Part shown: positions 53,331-63,549 of the stretch, piece after piece
How positions within the stretch are numbered: the first letter of the stretch is position 1
How the letters are laid out: every line of letters begins with the position of its first letter
Origin: Sphingobacterium sp. UGAL515B_05
GTDB taxonomy: Bacteria > Bacteroidota > Bacteroidia > Sphingobacteriales > Sphingobacteriaceae
Length of the DNA stretch: 64,000 bases
Reading direction: 5' to 3'
NCBI RefSeq assembly: GCF_033097525.1
Contig: NZ_CP109907.1
Location: 2,666,001 to 2,730,000, forward strand
Notes under the pieces: generated by a model
The model's database searches: none
What the model saw: the letters and a program-made list of their open reading frames with translations, nothing else
Told to the model about the DNA's origin: nothing
Position numbers and translations under genes: made by a program

Positions 53331-53890
53331 AGGTATGTGATTAATTATTGCTTAAGAAGCTCATTTGTATAAACGAACTGCGGTAATTTGCTTTCTGAAT
53401 CTCGGTGCATTAGTGATATCCAATTCCATCCTATTATATCTATTCATCGTATTGAATCTACTTGATAGGTCTGGATATTTCATTAGGTTTTATAACTATT
53501 TACTATTTAGAATGCTAAAATAGTGTTTTTCTCGAATAGCTCGATTAAAAGGAAGTGAATTTATGCGTGTTTGTTCGTTTTTGTGTTCTTTTGTTGAATG
53601 AATCAGATTTTTTTTTCTGAACTCTTATGTATTTATTGATCCGAATTTTCATTAAATTCTTAGGAAGATCGCTCGGTTTGGGTTATTAAAAAAGAAGCAT
53701 TTTCAGTCCGCTTTTACAGCTGTTGATGCCGTTGAAATCAGGAAGGTTTTGGAACTCGAATTGGCTTTTTTATCTTTGGACAGTAGCAGTGATAAGTGTC
53801 ATGGGTAAGGAATGCGCCATTTGTTTGGATTACTGTTTAGTTGGTTAGACTTAATGTGTGAAAATTGGAACTTAAAGTATTTGTATAAAA
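53331..53890. other. 560-base spacer without a recognised gene
   Basis: AT-rich, non-coding in all frames as far as I can see. A weak hairpin TCAGA-(T)7-TCTGA near 53600 and a T-run could be a terminator-like element. The -7-like TATTTG at 53879 lies before mnmD. One of the two largest gaps in this window. Confidence 0.45.
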
Positions 53891-54562
53891 ATGGAATTTG
53901 TAACGACAGGAGATGGTTCAAAAACGTTGTTTAATGCTGAAATAGGAGAATGTTATCATTCTAAACACGGTGCAGTACAGGAAAGCAGGCATGTTTTTAT
54001 AAAAACAGGGCTTGACCACTATGTACAAACAACAGCGGCAACCGACGTCGGGATCCTGGAGGTTGGGTTCGGGACAGGTTTGAATTTTTTGCAAACAGCT
54101 GACTTTCTTAGCGATAAATCCGTTCAGGTGGAATATGTCGGAATAGAAGGATTTCCCTTGCCTTTGTCTACTATTGCCGCAACGGGCTATGAGGCGACGG
54201 TACATCCGGCCGTATGGGCAAGCTATTTGAATGCATACGAGCAGGCTTTGTTGGGAAACGTAGAGATTAACGCGTACTTAAAGCTTCATATTGATCATAC
54301 CTTATTGATGAATTTCCAATCGGATCGCTTATTTGACGTTGTTTATTTTGATGCTTTTGCGGCAGTGCATCAGCCTGAGATGTGGAATGATGCTGCCTTG
54401 GGACATATCGCGCAGTTTGTTAAACCTGGCGGTGTTTTTGTGACTTATGCTATTACCGGAAACCTCAAACGCAGTATGAAAGCATTGGGCTTTTCAATAG
54501 AGAAGACGCCTGGTGCGCCAGGCAAGCGTGAAATGCTTCGTGCGACAAAATCTCCTTTTTGA
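53891..54562 (+). CDS. mnmD: tRNA 5-aminomethyl-2-thiouridine methyltransferase MnmD
   Basis: 223 aa stand-alone version of the N-terminal half of MnmC. Methylates nm5U34 with SAM to finish mnm5s2U in tRNA wobble positions. GILEVGFGTGLNFLQTA is the SAM-binding motif, VEYVGIEGFPL follows, and DVVYFDAFAAVHQPEMWND is the family catalytic string. The FAD-dependent MnmC C-terminal domain is missing, as is usual in Bacteroidota. Confidence 0.92.
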   Translation: MEFVTTGDGSKTLFNAEIGECYHSKHGAVQESRHVFIKTGLDHYVQTTAATDVGILEVGFGTGLNFLQTADFLSDKSVQVEYVGIEGFPLPLSTIAATGYEATVHPAVWASYLNAYEQALLGNVEINAYLKLHIDHTLLMNFQSDRLFDVVYFDAFAAVHQPEMWNDAALGHIAQFVKPGGVFVTYAITGNLKRSMKALGFSIEKTPGAPGKREMLRATKSPF

Positions 54563-54914
54563 ACTAGACCATTATGAAATTTGCAGAGGACTTTCGGTTG
54601 ACTATTAAGTAAGGATCTATGATGAATTTGCTATGGACCAAGAACGTTCGATTCGAGGGCCTTTCATATCTCTTTCGAGACATCTTCGTGTCTCGGCTAG
54701 GCAGTATCCGTGGTTAGGGTGGCATAAGTGCATGGTGAGTTTGAGCTTACCCGCTGAGATAAGTTATCAGCAAAGCTTTCAGGAGATGCTCTTCCTTTCT
54801 CGCAAGCAGGAATAAGGCCCGAAGAAGATGCGGATCATTGTCGAAGCAGAGGTAGATAAGGAACTTAAAACTGATTTTTGATGAAAAATAGTAACCGTAA
54901 AGCTTAACCATCTT
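54563..54914. other. 352-base spacer with a small hairpin
   Basis: CGAGACA (54676-54682) and TGTCTCG (54689-54695) form a 7-bp stem with loop TCTTCG. A frame covering 54633-54815 lacks protein-like composition. Convergent spacer between mnmD and the SMUG2-like gene. Confidence 0.45.
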
Positions 54915-55604
54915 TTATAGGCCATTTAATAATCGGATATAATTGTCAATATATATTATTTTGTCTTTGGATTTATATTGCTGGATATAGCGTGGATGGT
55001 CGAGGACGGTCATTTTTCCAAACAACTTTTCTTCCTTGTTGATCTTAGCGAGAAAGGTTGCATTTTTCTTTCCGAGGACAAAGACCTCGTCCGTTTTTAA
55101 GCCCATGGAAATGTGCTGTTTTAGGGAATCCAACATAAAGGGCCGGACCATGTCAAAAAGTTGCTTGTCGTCGTAATAGTTTGCATTGATCCAGTTGTTG
55201 GGTTTTGTTTCTCGGACAATCGCAAGGGGAAAGGGCGAATTGATATAAAATTGTTTGTAGAAAATATCGGCGCCACCATAGGCCTCAATCATATCGTACA
55301 TAAAAACCGAAGATATTTCATGGGTATGTGCAGAATGCATTTGTATGCCACATACACTGGATAGTCTTTTGGTATCGGTAAAAGGAACTCCCGTTACACC
55401 CGCCCCGTGTCTGCTCGGATTAATGCCGATAATGAATTTTCTAGTTAGATTATCATTGTAATATTTGTGGTAGAACTTTTCCATCACTACCAATGTTTCA
55501 GGGTTGTCAAGATAGGGATTAATTACGTTGAACTCCGGAGGTAGATTCCCTTTGTAATGAAGTCGTTTGTTAAATAAAACTACTTTTTCCGCAAATTTTA
55601 GCAT
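54915..55604 (-). CDS. SMUG2-type uracil-DNA glycosylase-family protein
   Basis: 229 aa from the ATG at 55604; extending the frame to 55655 would run into the terminator, which supports the shorter start. FIIGINPSRHGAGVTGVPFTD is the family active-site segment and LDHPRYIQQY the C-terminal His motif of the uracil glycosylase superfamily (DUF4918/SMUG2 branch). Expected to remove damaged pyrimidines from DNA. A near -7 box (TATTTTG) lies on the minus strand just upstream. Confidence 0.82.
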   Translation of the reverse strand: MLKFAEKVVLFNKRLHYKGNLPPEFNVINPYLDNPETLVVMEKFYHKYYNDNLTRKFIIGINPSRHGAGVTGVPFTDTKRLSSVCGIQMHSAHTHEISSVFMYDMIEAYGGADIFYKQFYINSPFPLAIVRETKPNNWINANYYDDKQLFDMVRPFMLDSLKQHISMGLKTDEVFVLGKKNATFLAKINKEEKLFGKMTVLDHPRYIQQYKSKDKIIYIDNYIRLLNGL

Positions 55605-55646
55605 CGTTTGTGTGTTTAAAAACAAAATACGATTTTTTAAAGTGGT

Positions 55647-55690
55647 AAAAAACAAAGCCGGGTGTCATTTGACACCCGGCTTTGTTTTTT
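55647..55690. terminator. terminator after the FKBP gene
   Basis: Perfect 21-bp stem, arms 55647-55667 and 55670-55690, GC-rich at the tip (GCCGGGTGTCA). On the minus strand the downstream arm ends in six T. It lies between the FKBP stop (55708) and the SMUG2-like start (55604). Confidence 0.93.
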
Positions 55691-55707
55691 TGTATCTTGA
55701 GTCAAGA

Positions 55708-56205
55708 TTAGTGACCTTGCGTACCGTCTACACCATGTGAGTGTCCATGGGACAACTCTTCTTCAGTAGCAGGACGTACAGTTAAGATTTCGATATCGAA
55801 ATTTAATGTTTTGCCAGCCATTGGGTGGTTTAAGTCAGCAACAACTACTTCTGGAGTAACCTCAGCTACTACAGCGCGGAATTGGTTTCCTTGGTTGTCT
55901 TGTAAAGGCAATACTTCTCCTACTGGAGGTAAACCTGTTTCTTTGAACATATCTACTGGCAATTGTGCGAATGCTCTGTCGTCTTTTTGACCGTAAGCAT
56001 CATCCGGTGCCAATTCAAATGAAATTTTATCACCAACGTTTAAGTCTGCGATGTTTTCTTCAAATTTAGGTAACATCATACCTACACCATATAAGAAATC
56101 TAAAGGTTGTTCTGCAGTTGTTTCTTCAACGAAAACTTTTTCACCGTTTTCTACTGTGTGAAGTCTGTACGTCAATGCTACGACGTCGTTTGCTTTTATA
56201 GCCAT
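55708..56205 (-). CDS. FKBP-type (SlyD-like) peptidyl-prolyl cis-trans isomerase
   Basis: 165 aa cytoplasmic isomerase/chaperone. N-terminal FKBP strand (VVALTYRLHTVENGEKVF), LDFLYGVGMMLPKFEENI, an IF-domain insert (about 75-125, DDRAFAQLPVDMFKE) and DLNHPMAGKTLNFDIEIL are SlyD features. The short His-rich tail (HGHSHGVDGTQGH) could bind nickel or another metal. Transcribed alone from a promoter in the 56206-56242 gap. Confidence 0.93.
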   Translation of the reverse strand: MAIKANDVVALTYRLHTVENGEKVFVEETTAEQPLDFLYGVGMMLPKFEENIADLNVGDKISFELAPDDAYGQKDDRAFAQLPVDMFKETGLPPVGEVLPLQDNQGNQFRAVVAEVTPEVVVADLNHPMAGKTLNFDIEILTVRPATEEELSHGHSHGVDGTQGH

Positions 56206-56242
56206 CTGATTTTGATTTTTGGAAGCCCGAGGCTACCGTTTA

Positions 56243-58243
56243 TTAAATATAATTTATTAACGCTTGTATTGAATCCTGTGGTAGACTGCAGGTCCTGTTT
56301 TTACAAAGATATGCTTTTGTCTCCTTTCCGACTCTATGTTCTAGCAATGGAAGATTTTCTTTTGTACCGCCAAGAACAATTTTATTTGGAATATAATAGT
56401 TGCCGAGTTCATTTTTGAAAGCCATCGCTTTATCCCCCGTCAATGCAATTTCATTGATTCCATATATTTCTTCTAGCAATAATATTGCCCAATTTGAATA
56501 GGCAGAGCCATAAGTCTTGATTTGAGGGAATACATTTGCCAGTAATTGGTCTGTAATGGCGATGTAATTTTCATCATCAAAAAGCAAACCTAATCTTTTC
56601 AGCTGACGAGCCATCGTCGACGAAGAGGAGGGAATTACATTATCCATAATTTCACTTTTCCGTGCGATGAGTTCCTCTGCCTGCGACGAGGTGTAATAGA
56701 ATGTTTTTTGTGATCCATCGTAAAACAATGCAATGGCCTTATCGGCTAGCTGTCGTGCTTTGGTTAACCAATTGAGCTCAAATGTAGCCTCATATAATGC
56801 AATAAAGGCTTCAATCGTGAATGCATAGTCATCTAGGAAGCCTTCAATTATCCTATTGTTGTCTTTTGGTTGGTGCAATAACTGGAGATCGTCTTGAATA
56901 AGATGGGTGCATATAAACTCGGCATTGTTTAAAGCGAGTTCAAGGAAATGGTTGTTTCCAAGACTGTGGTAGGCATCGATGAGCCCTTTCAAAAATAACG
57001 CATTCCAGCTTGTCAATTGCTTGTGGTCGAGCCCTGGACGTTCTCGTTTTTCACGATAGTCGTATAATTTTTTCTTTGAAATTTTTAAAAAATCTGCCCA
57101 TTCGTCAGCTGACATATTGACCTTTGTTGCTAACTGGTCTGCATTTATGGCGCAAATGGGAATGTTGGTTTTTTCCTCTTCCCAGTTGCCCGCTTCTGTT
57201 ATGTTAAAATATTGCCCGAGTAGGGGGGGATCGTCGCCCAGTACGCAGTCAAATTCGGCTTTGGAGAAGGAATAGTATTTCCCTTCGATCCCTTCACTAT
57301 CAGCGTCTAATGCGCTGTAGAAGCCGTGGTTTGGTGCTAACATTTCTCGTTCGGCCCAGTCAATCGTTTCTTCGATAATCCGCTTATAGAACGGATCTTG
57401 ACTTTGTTGATAGGCTTCGGCATAAAGGGACAGTAGCTGTCCGTTGTCATAGAGCATTTTTTCGAAATGAGGAATATGCCAATAGTGATCGACCGAATAG
57501 CGCGCAAAGCCGCCGCCGATCTGGTCGTATATACCACCCGATCCGATCTTTTTTAACGTAAAATGGACATGATCTAAGATCTCCCGATCGTCGGAAAGTA
57601 CGCCATATTTTAGGAAGAACAACCAATTGTTCGGAAGCGGAAATTTGGGCGCCCTTTGATACCCGCCATCTTTTTTATCGAAGGTTTCGGTCCAAGTGGT
57701 AATAATTTCATTTAAGTCGTCGATCGTGTATTGCTCTGGAATAGGGAGGATGGGAAGTTTCTCTGCCCTTTGAATGCCATTGTTTAGCTTTTCGGCATAG
57801 TCAAATGCAACTTCGGGTTTCTCCGCCCACATTTGTGCAATTTGCAATAAGATATTCTGCCAGTCGTGCGGTTTGAAATAAGTACCACCGTAAATGGGTC
57901 TCCCATCGGGCAGGCAGATACAATTCAATGGCCAGCCCCCTGCATTGGTCATCAGTTGCACAGCAAGCATATACACTTGATCAATATCGGGGCGTTCTTC
58001 ACGGTCGATTTTGACTGATACGAAAAACCTATTCATGGTTTGGGCGATGGCTGAGTTTTCAAAACTTTCACGCTCCATCACATGGCACCAATGGCAAGCC
58101 GAGTAGCCAATGCTTACGATGATCAGTTTATTTTCGTCTTTTGCCTTTTTTAAAGCTTCCGGTCCCCAGGGCATCCAATCTACTGGATTGTGTGCGTGCT
58201 GTTTAAGGTAGGGTGAATTTTCAAATTGCAATTGATTCGCCAT
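56243..58243 (-). CDS. thioredoxin-domain protein of the YyaL/SSP411 family
   Basis: 666 aa. The first 160 residues are a thioredoxin-like domain with [10 protein letters not shown] (CxxC), preceded by the family string [18 protein letters not shown]. The remainder is an (alpha/alpha) barrel related to N-acylglucosamine epimerases and cellulases ([31 protein letters not shown]). Molecular function not established; redox linkage is inferred. A -7-like TACCTTCG lies 6 bases before the ATG. Confidence 0.92.
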   Translation of the reverse strand: MANQLQFENSPYLKQHAHNPVDWMPWGPEALKKAKDENKLIIVSIGYSACHWCHVMERESFENSAIAQTMNRFFVSVKIDREERPDIDQVYMLAVQLMTNAGGWPLNCICLPDGRPIYGGTYFKPHDWQNILLQIAQMWAEKPEVAFDYAEKLNNGIQRAEKLPILPIPEQYTIDDLNEIITTWTETFDKKDGGYQRAPKFPLPNNWLFFLKYGVLSDDREILDHVHFTLKKIGSGGIYDQIGGGFARYSVDHYWHIPHFEKMLYDNGQLLSLYAEAYQQSQDPFYKRIIEETIDWAEREMLAPNHGFYSALDADSEGIEGKYYSFSKAEFDCVLGDDPPLLGQYFNITEAGNWEEEKTNIPICAINADQLATKVNMSADEWADFLKISKKKLYDYREKRERPGLDHKQLTSWNALFLKGLIDAYHSLGNNHFLELALNNAEFICTHLIQDDLQLLHQPKDNNRIIEGFLDDYAFTIEAFIALYEATFELNWLTKARQLADKAIALFYDGSQKTFYYTSSQAEELIARKSEIMDNVIPSSSSTMARQLKRLGLLFDDENYIAITDQLLANVFPQIKTYGSAYSNWAILLLEEIYGINEIALTGDKAMAFKNELGNYYIPNKIVLGGTKENLPLLEHRVGKETKAYLCKNRTCSLPQDSIQALINYI

Positions 58244-58261
58244 AAGACGAAGGTAGTAAAA

Positions 58262-58282
58262 AAGCCTCCATGATGGAGGCTT
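58262..58282 (-). terminator. terminator of the lipoprotein gene
   Basis: Minus-strand stem AAGCCTCCAT / ATGGAGGCTT separated by one base, followed by TTTT. It lies 12 bases after the stop of the lipoprotein gene and before the YyaL-type gene, isolating their transcription. Confidence 0.8.
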
Positions 58283-58293
58283 AAATGTGTTTT

Positions 58294-59136
58294 TTAATGT
58301 TTGGGTTCTGCAACGATCTGATAGGTCTTAATGGCATCTTTCGGAGTTCCAATTAAAGCGATTGACGATTTACCTCTTTCCCAAATTGCTATCGGCAGGT
58401 GATTAAGCTTATTTTTGAAGAGCTTATTGTACTTATCGTTAAGTTCAGCCTGTTGATTGTTTGTCGTGGTAAGTGTGGGGCTACCAAAAGATTCGCGTGC
58501 CACTTCCATCAAATATTCTTTCTCTTTTTCAGGTGTTTGTTTTCGAAATTGATCGCCATAATAGAGATTGACATAGCTATAGGGGTATTGCCCTTTTATA
58601 TAAGTTTGATCGATGCGATAACCCTTTTTGTAAGAAAAGGATTGGCCTACAATGCTTCTTGTGGGTGGGTTTTCCCAATTGACATTGAAAAAATCTTTTC
58701 CAGCAATAGCCCTGATCGTTAGGTTGGCTTGTTTTACCACCTTACTATCTTTGTAAACCAATAAGTTAAATTTGTAATCGCCCGGTTTGTTGAATGTGAC
58801 ACCTGTCATATAACGAAAAGGACTAACGCTTGAACTGTAATGCATAATATCATCGATATGCCAAACAATTGAATCGACAACCTCTTTTTCCCAAAGAAAA
58901 AAAGTGAAATGATCCTTATGATTATCTTTTTCGTATAAACGGATCTCCCCTTGTTCAAATACATTGATAACCCTATTGTCAGTCCAAACATCCATGTTTT
59001 TGGTCATTCTTGTTGTAAGGGATTCCGCTTCTTTTTCTTCAGGTTTTATTACTTCTGGTGTTTCAGGGTAATTTTCTTTTGTACAAGAAAAGAAAATAAA
59101 AGAAATGCAGCTTATAAAAAAATATTTTTTTAACAT
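58294..59136 (-). CDS. lipoprotein with PKD-like domain, unknown function
   Basis: 280 aa from the ATG at 59136, giving lipobox Cys18 (FIFFSC) and then [20 protein letters not shown]. An earlier in-frame ATG at 59199 would bury the signal peptide. A beta-sandwich region (about 75-150; [19 protein letters not shown]) resembles PKD-like domains of Bacteroidota surface proteins. The C-terminal part is not recognised. A -7 box lies 16 bases upstream. Confidence 0.7.
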   Translation of the reverse strand: MLKKYFFISCISFIFFSCTKENYPETPEVIKPEEKEAESLTTRMTKNMDVWTDNRVINVFEQGEIRLYEKDNHKDHFTFFLWEKEVVDSIVWHIDDIMHYSSSVSPFRYMTGVTFNKPGDYKFNLLVYKDSKVVKQANLTIRAIAGKDFFNVNWENPPTRSIVGQSFSYKKGYRIDQTYIKGQYPYSYVNLYYGDQFRKQTPEKEKEYLMEVARESFGSPTLTTTNNQQAELNDKYNKLFKNKLNHLPIAIWERGKSSIALIGTPKDAIKTYQIVAEPKH

Positions 59137-59151
59137 TATTTTATGTTTTTG

Positions 59152-59159
59152 CAAAAATA
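59152..59159 (-). promoter_or_regulatory. -7 box of the PKD-like lipoprotein gene
   Basis: Minus-strand TATTTTTG matches TAnnTTTG exactly, ending 16 bases before the ATG at 59136. It lies downstream of the alternative ATG at 59199 and so supports the shorter start. Confidence 0.6.
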
Positions 59160-59327
59160 GAAAAAATACGAGAAACTTTTTTGTGGTGTGGCGTTTCACT
59201 TTTTAGTTGCGTTAACTAATTGGTTGTCGGCAAGCGTTTATAGCTTGAAAATTAATTAGATGTTATTAAATGTCCGATGAATTTGATTATTTTTACATAC
59301 GTTTATTATTAGCTTTACCGAAGTCCT

Positions 59328-59942
59328 ATGTCAAATGACATTGATCTGCTTAAGAAAATAGTCCAAAAAGATAGAAATGCTTTTGAAGCTATTTATAAGA
59401 GCCATTTCCGTAAATTATATATTTTGTCTTTTCGGTATGTGCGAGAGGAGGCAATCGCTGAAGAGCTCACCAACGACGTATTTATGATGTTATGGGAAAA
59501 TGCGGGCAAATTGGCCATTAGTCAATCACTTGGAGCTTACCTATCACGCAGTGTTATCAACCTTTCACTTACCTATATCAAAAAGAATCAGCGTTTGTTG
59601 GAACGAAGCAATGATTATATCAAGGAATTAGATCTGACAGATGAAGAGGATCAGACTGATAGCGCCGCACTTTACGAATCCAAATTGTTGATGATCGAAA
59701 GCTTACTGGAAGGGTTACCGCCACAGTGTCGAAAAATTGTTCTCATGAGTAAGTATGAAAAGATGAAACAGCAGGAAATTGCGGACCAGTTGGGAATTTC
59801 CATTAAAACTGTGAAAAACCATCTGACCATTGCTTACGATAAAATCCGGGTTGCCTTGGCAAAACAAAAAACATTTTTACTACTTCTGATCGGCTTTTTA
59901 TTTTTTTCATTGGGACTTTTTGTCCAGTTTATTATCTTATAA
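59328..59942 (+). CDS. ECF-type RNA polymerase sigma factor with hydrophobic C-terminal tail
   Basis: 204 aa. Region 2 (about 10-75: FEAIYKSHFRKLYILSFRYV...AEELTNDVFMMLWEN) and region 4 (about 120-170: LPPQCRKIVLMSKYEKMKQQ, LGISIKTVKNHLTIAYDKI) are typical. After region 4, residues 183-204 (FLLLLIGFLFFSLGLFVQFI...) form a strongly hydrophobic helix that could insert into the membrane. FecR follows after 2 bases and a TonB receptor after that, so it should control this cassette. Confidence 0.9.
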   Translation: MSNDIDLLKKIVQKDRNAFEAIYKSHFRKLYILSFRYVREEAIAEELTNDVFMMLWENAGKLAISQSLGAYLSRSVINLSLTYIKKNQRLLERSNDYIKELDLTDEEDQTDSAALYESKLLMIESLLEGLPPQCRKIVLMSKYEKMKQQEIADQLGISIKTVKNHLTIAYDKIRVALAKQKTFLLLLIGFLFFSLGLFVQFIIL

Positions 59943-59944
59943 AT

Positions 59945-60955
59945 ATGGAAGAAAACAATACTTCAAGATTTATTCCTTATGACTTGATTCAGAAAGAGCT
60001 GGATGGGACTATTTCCGAGAGGGAAGGAGTGTTGCTTGAACATTGGATTTCTGAGGATACAGAGAACCATGAGTTTTATAATGAGATTAGAGCAATAGCG
60101 GACGATCTTATGGTTTTGGAACATTATAAAAATGTAGATACCGACAGCCAATGGGACAAATTTAGTCGGCAGCTGGATAAAGCTGGTGACGATCAGCTAC
60201 AAGATGTTGCTATATCCATAAAAACGATCTGGAAACCCTGGGTGAAATTTGCGGCCGCGGCAGTGTTGCTTATTATTGGCACTAATTGTTATCTGAACTT
60301 TGATCGCTGGATGGGTTATGAAGTCCGATTATACGGATCGGCGGCACAACCGTCTACGGTACTTCCCGATGGTTCTATCATGACACTACAGGCGGGAGCC
60401 GAGGCGATATTCAACAAAAGGACATTTGCACAGCAAAGAACTGTCGAGCTAAAAAAGGGAAAAGCGCTATTCGATGTCAAACATCAAACAGGAAACCCTT
60501 TTGTGGTCGATCTGGAGAATAATTATGTGCGGGATATTGGAACGATCTTCGAAGTCAATTTAATAGCAGATGATGTTGAGGTACTTGTCAAAGAGGGAAT
60601 AGTCGCATTGAGCAGTGGAAAGGGCGATCATGCAAAGGAACTTGTTTTAAAGAAAAATCAAAAGGGACTGTATGAAAGACAAACAGCTTCCTTATCCAAA
60701 ATCGATCTGCAAGCGGACAATGAGACAGATGTCGCACAAAAGTTGAGCTACTCAAATGTTCGGTTGGACAGCATCTGCGCGGATCTAGAAAAACATTTTC
60801 GGGCAAATATTACTGTCGTTGGAGATAGTCTAAAAGCACGTAAACTCAGCATGTATTTTGATGGGCAAACGCTCAATGAGATCGTTCAGATTCTGTCCAA
60901 AACCCTAAACGTGAAATGGAAATCGGGTAAAAAAGGATATAGTATCTACGAATAG
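59945..60955 (+). CDS. FecR-family anti-sigma factor (second cassette)
   Basis: 336 aa. Cytoplasmic N-terminus to residue 98, one helix (99-117, WVKFAAAAVLLIIGTNCYL), then a periplasmic FecR domain (about 130-235: VLPDGSIMTLQAGAEAIFNK, GKALFDVKHQTGNPFVVDLE) and a C-terminal DUF4974-like region (VRLDSICADLEKHFRANITV). Two bases separate it from the sigma gene and 18 from the receptor, so the three are one operon. Confidence 0.92.
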   Translation: MEENNTSRFIPYDLIQKELDGTISEREGVLLEHWISEDTENHEFYNEIRAIADDLMVLEHYKNVDTDSQWDKFSRQLDKAGDDQLQDVAISIKTIWKPWVKFAAAAVLLIIGTNCYLNFDRWMGYEVRLYGSAAQPSTVLPDGSIMTLQAGAEAIFNKRTFAQQRTVELKKGKALFDVKHQTGNPFVVDLENNYVRDIGTIFEVNLIADDVEVLVKEGIVALSSGKGDHAKELVLKKNQKGLYERQTASLSKIDLQADNETDVAQKLSYSNVRLDSICADLEKHFRANITVVGDSLKARKLSMYFDGQTLNEIVQILSKTLNVKWKSGKKGYSIYE

Positions 60956-60973
60956 ACTCTTCGCGTTGCTGAT

Positions 60974-63544
60974 ATGAAAGATAGGATATTGTATCGTCTG
61001 CTCTTTTTATGCTGGTTGGTTATAGCGATGTGTCCGAAAGCCATGGGGCAGAACTCCCCTGCCGAATTACGGGTCTCAATTGACACACATAACAAACAGA
61101 TTATTCAGATACTAGCCGAAATTCATAAAACATACGATATATCCATGTCCTATGATGAGCAGATTTTTAACAAGGACATCATTTATGGTCGATCATTTAA
61201 TAGATCGAGTTTAGAAGAGGTTCTTAATTATTTGCTGAAAGATTCAAATGTTGGATTTACGATTATCAATAGGGCGCTGATCTTCTACGAAGACGATAAA
61301 ACTTTTACCATTAAGGGGCGAGTTGTAGATAGTCTAAGTGGTGAAAACTTGATTGGAGCGACCTTGTTGATTGCCGAGAAAGGTAAGAGTAGTTTAAGTA
61401 ATAAGTATGGATTCTATTCACTGACTTTACCACAGGGTGAATATAGCTGTTATGTGAGCTATCTGGGGTATAAGACAAGGATCGTAACATTAAATCCCAA
61501 TTTGGAAAATGATTATCTTGTCATTAAACTTGCTCCTGTGGATTTTAATTTGAGCGAGGTAGTCGTTCAGGTTGACTCTTCGTTAACGGCTCAGCATATG
61601 GGAAGTTTCACAGATAAGATCAATTGGTCGCGAGCACGACGAAATGCCTTTTATAAAGGTGAGGCCGATATCATGAAAGTGTTACAGATGCAAAATGGAA
61701 TTAACGGATTGACAGAAGGCGGCAGTAATCTTTTCGTAAGAGGGAGTGGTAAAGATCAGAATCTTATTATATTGGATGAAGCTGTTGTTTATAACCCATC
61801 CCATCTGTTCGGTCTGACTTCCGTATTTAATTCGGACATCTTGAAGAATACACAACTTTACAAGGATGCTATCCCTGCCAATCTAGGGGGGCGTCTATCT
61901 TCCATCATGGATATGAGTACCAGAGATGGCGATGCCAATGCTTTTCATGTTTTTGGTGGGTCAAGTCTATTGATTGCTCGCATTGGTGCCGAGGGGCCCT
62001 TTATAAAAAAGGGAAAAGGTGCCTTCATTGCCACTGCGCGGGGAAGTATATTAAATGCTTTTAATACGGATTATCGGTTGTTTAATGTCAAAGGTAAGTA
62101 CAGTGACTATAACGTGAAGTTCAATTATTCTTTTGACGAGAAAAATCGGATTTACCTTTCTGGTTACTATGGGCAGGATAAAGTTATTTCACCGAATAGA
62201 AATACCAACCGTTGGGGGAACTGGACGTCTACTTTGCGATGGAACCATGTGCATAGTGACCGGTTGTTTATGAACCTTTCGGCCATATTCAGTGATTATC
62301 ATAATAGATTGGATGTCAGTAAACCCGAATCGAGTGACAATCAAATCTGGTTGACACGGATACGTGACTTTAGTTTGAAATCCGATTTTACGTATTTTAT
62401 GGGATTGGACCGCACGTTGGATTTTGGTCTTCAGGGAACCTTACATCGTTTCAATCCCGGAGAGATATCACCGATAAATTCAAACACGGAAGATAATATT
62501 TTTAGGGCGCAAGCTTATGATTATACGGGGTATGTTTCTTTTAATTGGAAGATCGATTCAGCTTTCCGGATCGTTGCGGGAATGCGGGCGAATGCCTTTT
62601 TTAATGCCTCCTTTGGACGCTATTATTTATTGGAAGGCAGCTCGTATAAGCCATTGTCGAACGATGCCGACAAGAAAAAGTCGTATTATGGTTTAGAGCC
62701 ACGTCTGTCCTTGCAATATAAAATGGGCAATGACTATGCTTTCAGATTGGCTTATAATCGGAGTTATCAATATTTGCAGTTATTACAGAATGATGAACTT
62801 GCTTTTTCCTCATTGGAAGCATGGGTGCCGGCAGGATTAAATATTAAACCACAATATGTTGATGCTATTTCTTTTCGTATCAACAGATTATTGTATCATG
62901 GAAATATTGGACTCGAAGGGTATTGGAAGAAGATGGGCAATCAGGTCGAACTGATCGATCATGCGCAACTGATACTCAACCCATTTATCGAAACGCAGCT
63001 GCGCCAAGGCAAGGGGCATGCTTATGGACTTGAATTATCTGTCAATCAGCGTATCGGTGACCTTATGGGTAGTATTTTCTATAGTTGGTCGAGATCTTTT
63101 CGTAAGATCAATGGCATCAATAAAGGAAAAGAGTATGCGGCTAACTTCGATATTCCACATGTGCTTAAGAGCAACTTGTCCTACGATTTGGGAAGGTCGG
63201 TGCATCTCAATGCTTTTTATACAATTCATACCGGAAGGCCCTTAACCTATCCGGTAGGATTTATGGAATATGAGGGCATATATGTTCCAGTGTATTCAAG
63301 TCGTAATTCCCATCGTATGCCTACATTTAGTCGTTTTGACCTGAATTGTTCGGTGGATCTGGAAACGATCAAACAGCGGGAACGTGGTAGAAGACATACC
63401 TTGAATTTTGGATTATATAATGTGTTTGATCAGCGTAATCCGCTCTATTATAGTTTTTCCGAAGATAGCAATGGGAACTTAGCTATTCAGAAAACATCAT
63501 TTTCTGGGAGAATACCTTCAATTAGTTATACAATGAGATTTTGA
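60974..63544 (+). CDS. TonB-dependent outer-membrane receptor with STN domain
   Basis: 856 aa. Signal peptide (about 1-26), STN signalling domain (about 32-105: RVSIDTHNKQIIQILAEIHK, SSLEEVLNYLLKD), CarboxypepD_reg-like domain (about 111-190: FTIKGRVVDSLSGENLIGATL), TonB box region LSEVVVQV, plug (NGINGLTEGGSNLFVRGSGKD), then the barrel ending ISYTMRF. It has no SusD partner; a DUF4249-like lipoprotein gene begins 5 bases after its stop. Substrate not readable from sequence. Confidence 0.94.
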   Translation: MKDRILYRLLFLCWLVIAMCPKAMGQNSPAELRVSIDTHNKQIIQILAEIHKTYDISMSYDEQIFNKDIIYGRSFNRSSLEEVLNYLLKDSNVGFTIINRALIFYEDDKTFTIKGRVVDSLSGENLIGATLLIAEKGKSSLSNKYGFYSLTLPQGEYSCYVSYLGYKTRIVTLNPNLENDYLVIKLAPVDFNLSEVVVQVDSSLTAQHMGSFTDKINWSRARRNAFYKGEADIMKVLQMQNGINGLTEGGSNLFVRGSGKDQNLIILDEAVVYNPSHLFGLTSVFNSDILKNTQLYKDAIPANLGGRLSSIMDMSTRDGDANAFHVFGGSSLLIARIGAEGPFIKKGKGAFIATARGSILNAFNTDYRLFNVKGKYSDYNVKFNYSFDEKNRIYLSGYYGQDKVISPNRNTNRWGNWTSTLRWNHVHSDRLFMNLSAIFSDYHNRLDVSKPESSDNQIWLTRIRDFSLKSDFTYFMGLDRTLDFGLQGTLHRFNPGEISPINSNTEDNIFRAQAYDYTGYVSFNWKIDSAFRIVAGMRANAFFNASFGRYYLLEGSSYKPLSNDADKKKSYYGLEPRLSLQYKMGNDYAFRLAYNRSYQYLQLLQNDELAFSSLEAWVPAGLNIKPQYVDAISFRINRLLYHGNIGLEGYWKKMGNQVELIDHAQLILNPFIETQLRQGKGHAYGLELSVNQRIGDLMGSIFYSWSRSFRKINGINKGKEYAANFDIPHVLKSNLSYDLGRSVHLNAFYTIHTGRPLTYPVGFMEYEGIYVPVYSSRNSHRMPTFSRFDLNCSVDLETIKQRERGRRHTLNFGLYNVFDQRNPLYYSFSEDSNGNLAIQKTSFSGRIPSISYTMRF

Positions 63545-63549
63545 TTCAT

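Noticed and set aside
54633..54815. 61-codon frame after mnmD
   Set aside because: No homology pattern, no promoter-like box, and a hairpin crosses its middle.
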